Of a DNA stretch of 48,880 nt, positions 40,788 through 48,880 are shown in pieces. The position numbers and the translations under genes were made by a program. The stretch's first letter is position 1, and every line of letters starts with the position of its first letter. The DNA is from Asparagopsis taxiformis. Taxonomy: Eukaryota; Rhodophyta; Florideophyceae; Bonnemaisoniales; Bonnemaisoniaceae. The notes beneath the pieces are model-generated. The model worked only from the letters and a program-made list of their open reading frames with translations. It was not told the origin of the DNA and searched no databases. The stretch covers positions 1 through 48,880 of the forward strand of contig JALQPE010000351.1 in NCBI GenBank assembly GCA_030407315.1, read 5' to 3'.

Positions 40788-43700
40788 ATGGCCTCTGAGA
40801 AGAGAAATCCAGCGAGCACCTCTGGGCGTCCCCTTCATGGTGAGCGGCGCAATGGGCTATTGCACATCGACCCATTCAAGATCAAAAGATATGTCGAGAT
40901 TCGAGAAATCGACTACAGGCACGTCGATGTTATTGCCGAGAGCATTCAGGTTTACGGCTACAATGACAACAACCCAATTACCGGTCGGATCATTGACGGT
41001 GATGTACAGGTGCTGGATGGTGCGCATCGTTCGAAAGCTGTAATCAAGCTCATAGAGAACGGTGAGCTTCCGCGTGATTTCACTGTTCCTATGATTGAAG
41101 AAGAAGTCGACATATCTCCGATTACAAGTGCTGCTTTCCTTCTAGATAGTGTGAAAGCATCAAACGCGAACGATATGGCATCCAGGCAGAAGAGGATGAC
41201 TTTCATTGAGTACCTGAATCTTACTTTGGATCTTAGAGATGGGTACTGGGAGCGAAACGCAGGTGAAAAACAAGGGAGCTCAAGCATGGTTACAATTCGC
41301 GACGTGAATATGCCATCCATTAGGCGATGGCTCGCCGTGGGATCTCAGCGCGAAGATTTGGCAGAAACTGTGCTGAGGCAGCCACAGTACGAGAGTTGCT
41401 TGTCAATTCTTCGTGTGCTTCGCCCCTACAGTCGCATAGAAGAACCCAATCCCAAAATGGTTCGCTGTCTGTGGCAGTTGTTCTGTATTGTATGGGGAAG
41501 GCCGGTTGAAGTTCAGAACAATTTTGCGATGAAGGAGTTTCCCACATCTCTCGAGAAAAGAGCATCAGTCGGCGAGCAGTTGTTTGGGATGTCTACAAGT
41601 GGTGAAATTGCTTCTCCATTGTGTCGCGAAGTCCTCACCTGTGAGTATTTTCGTTCTGGAAGAAGTGCACAGGGTAGAACATTAACAGAAGAAGACAAAG
41701 TATTTGGAAGGCTGATGTTTATGATTTCATTTGTGCACATTGCCCTCACTAGACGCAGAAATGCACCCATTCGCCGGGGTAGGAAGCGTCGTAGAACTGG
41801 GAGGGATACAGAGACTTCTACATTCGCCCCTTTCCAGCGCACAAGAGCAAACGGAGAGTCTGTGGGTGTCGTTTTGGAAAGGGTCATGTCTGCCTGGGAT
41901 ACAACAGCGATGATTCTGGGCTTCGAAAGCGCCTACATGATGTGTCGCCCATACATGGTTTTCGACTCTGAGAAATTCCAATTCATCTGTCTTGCTAATC
42001 GTACTGACGGGTGGGCACATCCTGACCACTACTCAGATCTTCTGCTTCCGTCCCCGGTAGTGAAACTCCGCGAGAATGCAGGTTATCCAGGCACTTTGGA
42101 TATCTCTGTTGATGCAAGGTTGAGGTCTTTGACAGAAGCCGTACTAGTGTCTGTGTATGACTGTATGATAGGCATTGATGTATTCGGATCAAGTACGAAC
42201 CAGATGGAAGGGCTGCGCACTAAATTTTTCCATCAGCCTGACCGGTTCGGATTGAACGCCTTCATCGAAGCAAGAATAGAACAATCCATCGCATTGGATG
42301 GTCACGAAAGACTCAAGGTATGGAAGAACTGGAACCGTGAAATGCGTGTGAAGCCAGTTGATGTCTGCGACTTGAAAATTCTCTACGAGACTGAACAGCG
42401 CAACGCAGCATCCAGATCTCTTTCTCGAGAAAGAGATCGTCTTGAGTCGAATGAATCAATGCAGCACAGCACTCGCCGTTTAGGTACAGGTGGAAGGAAA
42501 CCTACCAATGACTCTGGATCCCAGTATACATCCAGCATGGATGGGAGGGCTTCGTCCGCAGTGGACACGGTTATGCAAGATGTTGCGGAGGATACACCGT
42601 CAGCGGAGGCAGTGGGTGAGGAAGAGGGGGTACCGGATCATATTGTGCAATTGAAAAAGGTCATGAAGAGATTTTGCGTGGCTTACAACTGTACAGCCTC
42701 GAGGTTAGTGCACCGGGTTAACACTGATTCCATTGGCATGCTTTCAGGGAATACTATTGATGGACAAGCACAACTTGTGCTCACCGATCCACCCTTCAAC
42801 ACGCGGAGGGAGAAAGGCAAGACCAATTCAGACTATGATGACATCAATAGCGCACAAATGTTTCGTACTGGAAAGGACATTTCTCGAATGCTGCGCCCTG
42901 GAGGACATGCCCTGATATTTTCCAGTATCAAACAGTTGGTTGGGTGGGGAGAAGCTCTTCAAAATGCAGAAAGCGGGGAACAATCCATGCGTACAGACGA
43001 TGTTCCTCTCATTCTAAGCCGTCGTCCCTACGTATTCATCCAAAACCCAATGAACAAATCGTGTTCATTACACAACATTCACGAGTTTGTTGTGCACAGT
43101 TTCAAACGTGGGATGGGAGCTGCCGCGTTTGAAATGGTTGATTATTCTTTGCATAACCGTGACCTTTCACGACATCCAGGGTACGTGAACGCAATCGACA
43201 ACTGCCCAAAGCTCGGACCTGGTGAGTCATTGAACTTCGAAGACAAAAGGCTACGTGCGGAGCAGAAGCCTCTGTCCATACTTCGAGAGCTTATTTCAAG
43301 GTTTTCAAAGCCAGGAGACATTGTGGTAGATCTATTCTCCGGAACGTATTCTACTGCAATAGCTTGCATGACAATGAGAGATGGTCTGTATCGCAAGTTT
43401 ATTGGATGTGAAAAAGACGCCACATGCCATGGATCAGCTCAGCCGTTGTTGCTGGATTGCTTTGTTAGGCAAGGTCGAGATGGAGTTTTTGGGGAGGCAA
43501 CCAAAAATGACATATCGAGTATTCTCGCTAACAAAGAATGGAATTACTCGATAAGGAGCAATGTAGGAAGTGAAAGACTTCGACATCGAAGTGATGCGCC
43601 TGATGGATTCCCGTCGGTATCTTCACTACCACTGCATATGTTGCGATTTGTCTCCTCTGTTGCGCGGGATCAAAGCATGCTCCGAAGACTTGCCGAAGTC

Positions 43701-44293
43701 CCAATGAATGAATGGGGCGTAGAAGATTTAGGCAAGGTTTTCTCCGTTGACCCTGAGATGATGCTTGCAGTAGATGCCTCCTTTCACAACGTTATTGTTG
43801 CTGCATCGACAGTCCGAGAGGGAGGATTGGGGGTTTTGCCGCAGAAGATTTAGAGAGGGGCTCTGTTGTTGGATGGTATAATGGGACAATTTTATACGGG
43901 AAGATTGGGGAGAATGAACCGCAACGCAGTCGCTTGTACGGACCGGACGGGTTCGGTTGTACTGGTGAAAGATTCCAAAACTTCAACATGGAGATGGAGA
44001 CCAGTGTCATCGGAGAAGCACCGGTCGACAAGATATATCTTGTACCAGCGGAATACAATGTCTGCAGCTACCTCAACGACAGTAGGACCATTGACGGAAT
44101 GGAGAGAGTTGCAAATGTGCAACGCAGAAAAAATGCAGAGTTCCGAGTTCACAAAGACGTCAATCCTACTTGCGACTTCAAGTATGCAGTAGCAAAACCT
44201 GATCTCATCCTAGCGCAGGTTGTAGTAGATGTTCGAGCTGGGGAAGAGATATTCGTTGACTATGGATCGCGCTACTGGACTGCAGAGAAGTAG
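40788..44293 (+). CDS. Gene D: ParB-like + beta-class DNA methyltransferase + SET domain fusion, one frameshift
   Basis: ATG at 40788. ParB-like domain at residues 25-115, signature VLDGAHRSKAV at 75-85. A helical linker includes a T-I-R-D-V segment that could be a helix-turn-helix. A nuclear-type basic patch RRGRKRRRTGR lies near residue 330. Methyltransferase motif IV is DPPFN (Asp667; Phe replaces the commoner Tyr) and motif I is VVDLFSGTYST (Asp848), in beta-class order. The first frame closes at 43853. One missing base in the G/T run 43828-43837 moves coding into the next frame, which holds the SET domain to 44293, with LNDSR and the end motif FVDYGSRYW. The whole would be about 1,168 residues. 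Expected roles are DNA adenine (or cytosine N4) methylation and protein lysine methylation by one nuclear protein. It is the best preserved member of this family in the window. Confidence 0.8.
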
Positions 44294-44441
44294 GACAGTA
44301 TACGCGTCCAATTACAGATATCAAGAGTACCATCAGCAATAAAAAGTCTTGCATCTGAACTCGTACAACGTTGTAGTACTACAATCTACCTGAGCGATAA
44401 TAACAGACTTTCATTTGCTGAGCGGTGCCAGTCAGCCCACG
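44294..44441. terminator. 3' region of gene D
   Basis: Short gap between the stop and the palindromic array. It contains an AATAAA at 44338-44343, 45 bases after the stop, a plausible polyadenylation signal. Confidence 0.4.
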
Positions 44442-45675
44442 CCCAATGATAGTGCTGCACCTGGGCTTTGCCATACCAAAATAATACCGGGTATTATTTC
44501 GGGTGTGGCCAGCCCAAGTGCAGCTCTGCTATTGGCTGTCATGAACGCAGCGGCAGCCAATGGAATTGCTGCACCTGGGCTTTGCCATGCCAAAATAATA
44601 CCGGGTATTATTTTGGGTGTGGCCAGCCCAAGTGCAGCTCTTCTATTGGCTGTCATGAACGCAGCGGCAGCCAATGGAATTGCTGCACCTGGGCTTTGCC
44701 ATGCCAAAATAATACCGGGTATTATTTCGGGTGTGGCCAGCCAAGTGCAGCTCTGCTATTGGCTGTCATGAACACAGCGGCAGCCAATAGAATTGCTGCA
44801 CCTGGGCTTTGCCATGCCAAAATAATACCGGGTATTATTTTGGGTGTGGCCAGCCCAAGTGCAGCTCTGCTATTGGCTGTCATGAACGCAGCGGCAGCCA
44901 ATGGAATTGCTGCACCTGGGCTTTGCCATGCCAAAATAATACCGGGTATTATTTGGGTGTGGCCAGCCCAAGTGCAGCTCTGCTATTGGCTGTCATGAAC
45001 ACAGCGGCAGCCAATGGAATTGCTGCACCTGGGCTTTGCCATGCCAAAATAATACCGGGTATTATTTTGGGTGTGGCCAGCCCAAGTGCAGCTCTGCTAT
45101 TGGCTGTCATGAACGCAGCGGCAGCCAATGGAATTGCTGCACCTGGGCTTTGCCATGCCAAAATAATACCGGGTATTATTTTGGGTGTGGCCAGCCCAAG
45201 TGCAGCTCTGCTATTGGCTGTCATGAACACAGCGGCAGCCATAGAATTGCTGCACCTGGGCTTTGCCATGCCAAAATAATACCGGTATTATTTTGGGTGT
45301 GGCCAGCCCAAGTGCAGCTCTGCCATTGGCTGTCATGAACGCAGCGGCAGCCAATGGAATTGCTGCACCTGGGCTTTGCCATGCCAAAATAATACCGGGT
45401 ATTATTTCGGGTGTGGCCAGCCCAAGTGCAGCTCTGCTATTGGCTGTCATGAACACAGCGGCAGCCAATAGAATTGCTGCACCTGGGCTTTGCCATGCCA
45501 AAATAATACCGGGTATTATTTTGGGTGTGGCCAGCCCAAGTGCAGCTCTGCTATTGGCTGTCATGAACGCAGCGGCAGCCAATGGAATTGCTGCACCTGG
45601 GCTTTGCCATGCCAAAATAATACCCGGTATTATTTTGGGTGTGGCCAGCCCAAGTGCAGCTCTGCCATTGGCTGC
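44442..45675. repeat. Palindromic tandem array, 11 units of 113-114 bp
   Basis: The palindromic core AATAATACCGGGTATTATT (or close variant) starts at 44480, 44594, 44708, 44821, 44935, 45048, 45162, 45275, 45388, 45502 and 45616. Around each core are inverted flanks (CACCTGGGCTTTGCC against GGCCAGCCCAAGTG). Between cores is a second inverted pair (ATTGGCTG and CAGCCAAT). Units alternate between AACGCAGCGG and AACACAGCGG, so the true repeat is a dimer of about 227 bp. Long open frames on both strands arise because 114 is a multiple of three. The array lies between the 3' ends of genes D and E. Confidence 0.93.
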
Positions 45676-46005
45676 CAGGTTTGCATCTCAACTACAGTTA
45701 GTATACTAAGAAGAACAATTCAAGACCTTGGTTACTCGAGTGATGTGGAATTGTGGCAGTCTTGCAAAACTGTGCCATGCATGTAGGAAAGGAAAAGAGA
45801 TCAGTCTGTACGATGTAGGGTGTAGAAGCTATGCGGGGTGAGAGGTAGAGGAACTCTAATAGTGCAGTAGACTGACCGTGCTAATATTTTCAAAGTCGTG
45901 AATAGGAGTAGATTTAGTTGTGGTAAAGGAAGTATACTACCGAAGCTAGCTTAGGATTGGCAGATGCTGCCTGTAGAGGGAGAGGCAAAGCAGTATTCTT
46001 GCAGA
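45676..46005. other. 3' region of gene E, nothing recognised
   Basis: Between the palindromic array and the stop codon of gene E. No gene, repeat or clear signal seen. Confidence 0.4.
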
Positions 46006-48880
46006 TTATCGCGCACTAGGTGCATCCCAGTAGTTGACTGTTTCGATAGCATCCGCCAATTCTTCTTCGTCACTTAAAAGGTAGAGATGAGAACGAACCG
46101 GAAGACCATATGTTAGGCGATTTTCCGCTGAACTACTGAATCCCTTGCCTCCATGGTAGAAGTCACCACGACCGATGAAGAGAGAATACGGTGGCACGTA
46201 GATGTCCATAACAGGCGTCTTGTACTTCTCAGCGTCTGCACGCGTCAAACAGACGTGGCTGAAATACGCTCCACGAAGCCAGAACCCATCAGCCGCGCTT
46301 GCCATCAGAAAGTACGATCTTCCAGGTGGGAAATCGGAATCATTGATGACCACCGGTAGGTCTGTGTGCAAGTCTTGATCTGGAGCACCATCAGAGGTCA
46401 GCAAAAGACGTAAACCGGTTTTAGGAAAGGCCACAGGCTCATGGATTCCTAGGCCCAAGTACATTAGCTCGGCACAGATTGCTTTGCCGACCTCGAGAAT
46501 CATCTTGTTCTTGAATTGATGTTCATCCATCTGCTCGAGATCGTCGCAAATCTTCTTCCTTGAGATAGAGAACCTTCCCAAACGAGAGGCCTGTTGCTCT
46601 GCTGTTACCTCACCCTTGTTTCGAATCTGATGCCAGGGATCATTGGAACTGTCTTCAGCAGAAGAATGAACAGGTTTGAACTTCTGGGCGTAGAACGTGA
46701 ACAGTTCATGTGCTGCGTTGCCCACAGTCGAAGAACGGAAGATACCACTGAGTACATGGGCACCCAAGAGATTGAGAGTTGACCTAGCTGTTGCAAAGAA
46801 CTTCTCTGCACAGCAAGCTGGACCACTGCACGCTATACAATTCATATCGGCAGCAGCTGCACTCAAAATCTCCTGTCGGATTGTTTCGTACAGCTTGCTG
46901 TCGATATAGTACTTGACCCTAGAGTCTGACGGTATGGTGTTCGGGAGAATATCCATAATCCGTTCATCGACTACCCTGTCGGGGAGGGGATTTTCCTGCT
47001 CATCGCTGAACAATGGAATCTCCTCGGTTGAACGTTTCACCGTACGGTTAGCTTCCAGTCTTCCGCGCTTCGGAAGGGGCTCTTCGGACTCTTCTTCTAC
47101 CTCCGACTCTGCCTGACTGTCGCCGCCAACCCGTAGACTCTCCGTTCTCTGCCGTTTCGACCTGCGAAGTGTCTCGACTGGCTCATTCACCGCAAGCGGT
47201 GGTGCATTGAGAGGGAGACGGAGGAGAACAGATCCCAATTGCTTCTCAGAACCTGCCACAGTGGCATCAGGGGTTCCTTGAGCCTGCTCAACTGCAGGAA
47301 CGGAAGTGGCAGGAGCAGGAGGGGTAGCAGGAGGGGTGGAAGGGGCGGGAACGGAAGCGGCAGGAGGAGGGGTAGCAGGAGGGGTGGAAGGGGCGGGAAC
47401 GGAAGTGGCAGGAGGAGGAGGGGTAGTAGGAGCAGGAGTAGAAGGGGTAGAAGGGGTAGAAGGGGTAGAAAGGGGTAGAAGGGGTAGAAGGGGTAGAAGG
47501 GTAGAGGGGTAGAATGAGCACGAGGAGCAGGAGGGGTAGAAGGAGCAGGAGGGGTAGAAGGGGCAGGAGGAGTAGGACCAGAACGGGTAGAAGGGGTAGA
47601 AGGCTCATCTGATTGGGGCGTAGATGGCTTCGGCGCATCTTCAGATGGCTGTTCATTGTGAACAATGACCCTTTGGTCTTCTTCCATGTCCACAACGCCC
47701 GTGGAAAAGCGAAGCTGCTCATACATTTCGTCGGAGACGAGAGCATGCTTCGTACCGCTGTTATCGTCGGTATTGAAGTGCAGGAGGGTCTCCGCGATAC
47801 TGTTCGCAATAACAGTCTCCTTTCCTGACCCAGTGTTCTTGAGCTCGGAGTAGAAATGGTCGAGCGGAGCCATCATTTTGTGAGCAGCAACCGGCTCGGA
47901 CATCTTGAACACTTCAATCAAAACACGAACGAAAGGATTACCAAATCCTCTTGTCGTCCTACTCAACTGACGCAGATCTCGCATGCGTGTCCAGAGAGCT
48001 GTTATGAGCAAGATGAACCTTTGCTGATACTCCGAGCCGCGACGGAAGTCTGCCATGAAAACGAGATCCATGTTGCAGCCATACATGTCTACGGACTGCT
48101 TGAAGACATCGTCGTTGATGTCACGGCCTTCTTAACGGCCCTTTCCTGTTCCGCAGCGAGAATTTCCTTGGTGAACATGCTCGGTACGGAACTCCAGAAC
48201 TCAAGCGCTTTGTTGTTCACAGTCCGGAAGCCTTTCGCAGCAGTCACGTGCTTGTTGATGGCTTGGTAGCCCAGTTTCGATATCGACAACTGGCTGTCCA
48301 TGATGACCTGAATGCACTTCCGATTCGGTTCACCCAACATGTCCTTGGTCGTGAGCAGTTGGACCACAGAACACACTCGGTCTGCCAAAGAAACAAGGGC
48401 AACATCATGCGTGAGTGTGTTTGCTTGAATGGACAGCCGAGTACTTCAAAGGTGTGAAGTACTCATCGGAAACTTCTTCTGTCCCTGGGCGCCTGATCAA
48501 AGCCACATCGATGTTCCTGAATGACGCAGCATACGGATGTTGCCCTTCCGGGTCTTCACGAATGCACTTCTGGAGAGCCGCAACGCGATGGCCACCATCG
48601 ATGTAGAACGTTTGAAGGGTGGGGGTTGTGCTGCCTTCACTGGGAAGGAGCATTTTGCAGGCAAGGATTCGGGAGATTGAGGAGGTGAATCCTTCCCTCA
48701 GGAACTTCTCCTTCAGCTCAAGCACTCTCCCTTCCCTAATATGAAGAGAATAGGGGGGTGTCTGTGCAAATCCAAGGGAGACAGCCTGTGGTCAGCTTTG
48801 GGACAGTCTGACAACTGAACCTCGGCGGTGACAGAGTTATCGTGACCAGGGCTGCGAGAAGGGGCGCGAGAGCGAGAAGG
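46006..48880 (-). pseudogene. Gene E: ParB-like domain + Pro-rich linker + 2-oxoglutarate/Fe(II) dioxygenase, frameshifted, runs off right edge
   Basis: Read right to left. A ParB-like segment (about 48770-48405) has IDGGHRVAAL. The frame shifts near 48390 into a helical region (to 48089), shifts again near 48110 into 47640-48086, crosses a repeat-encoded Pro/Ala/Ser/Thr linker (47280-47620), and ends in the frame 47259-46006. That last part has a basic patch KRQR and then a dioxygenase-like fold: HxD in LHTDLP (46360-46368), second His in DFYHGGKG (46153-46155), and Arg of ENRLTYG (46117-46119). This HxD...H...R set binds Fe(II) and 2-oxoglutarate. Such enzymes hydroxylate or demethylate bases or proteins. 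No methyltransferase motif is present. It might remove or alter marks made by genes A/B/D; that is inference. At least three single-base frame changes; the start is outside the window. Confidence 0.65.
47280..47620. repeat. GGGGTAGAA-type minisatellite in gene E linker
   Basis: Short G-rich units (GGGGTAGAA, GGGGTGGAA, and a longer unit with GGCGGGAACGGAAG) encode the Pro-rich linker on the minus strand. Length change in this array could easily cause the frame change in gene E. Confidence 0.85.

Noticed and set aside
44442..45675. Open frames of 98-176 codons on both strands of the palindromic array
   Set aside because: The unit length of 114 is a multiple of three, so repeats stay open by construction; the same peptide unit appears in several frames and on both strands.
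47187..47640. Leu/Pro-rich hydrophobic stretch suggesting membrane segments in gene E
   Set aside because: It arises when the minisatellite is read in the wrong frame; the other frame gives a Pro/Ala/Ser/Thr linker that leads into the dioxygenase.
3..48880. tRNA or rRNA genes
   Set aside because: No cloverleaf with a convincing T-arm or conserved rRNA block was seen by eye; a covariance-model search would be needed to exclude small RNAs.

Overview
The window looks like a repeat-rich, gene-poor stretch of a nuclear genome from an intron-poor eukaryote. Reading frames of 700 to 1050 codons run without introns. The mobile elements are all eukaryotic types: Ty3/gypsy, Plavaka-like, PIF/Harbinger and a DUF7869-type transposase. 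A red alga fits best, but that is inference; no ribosomal RNA, organelle or housekeeping gene is present to prove it. I saw no tRNA, rRNA or CRISPR array.

Layout. (1) 1-903 and 13643-15942 are two halves of one gene for a beta-class DNA methyltransferase with a C-terminal SET domain. It is split by a 12.7-kb element at 904-13642 and carries several frameshifts. (2) The element has 2,669-bp inverted arms at its ends. Inside are two divergent genes: a ParB-like/DNA methyltransferase (minus strand) and a DUF7869-type transposase (plus strand). Each arm carries the same 138-codon 3' segment, so both genes read toward the same C-terminal domain. (3) 16603-22007 holds a Plavaka-like transposase and a convergent gene of unknown function. 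(4) 22.0-24.0 kb is non-coding with several tandem repeats. (5) 24071-35858 holds two Ty3/gypsy copies head to head, on either side of a PIF/Harbinger transposase fragment. (6) 36.6-48.9 kb holds an unknown gene (F), a second unknown gene (G), an intact-looking ParB-methyltransferase-SET gene (D, one frameshift before SET), and a frameshifted ParB/2-oxoglutarate-dioxygenase gene (E) that runs off the right edge. Palindromic hairpin repeats sit in both convergent gaps of this block.

The common thread is a family of large proteins in which a ParB-like domain is followed by a chromatin- or DNA-modifying enzyme: methyltransferase plus a C-terminal domain (A), methyltransferase plus SET (B, D), and dioxygenase (E). 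One member is cargo of a transposon. Another member has been interrupted by that same transposon. A self-contained set of DNA/histone writers and a possible eraser, spread with or by mobile elements, is the most interesting reading of the window. The biochemical roles are inferred from motifs only.

Many genes are broken by single-base frameshifts. These may be real decay or uncorrected long-read errors; sequence alone cannot decide, except in the gypsy pair, where both copies share the same breaks.
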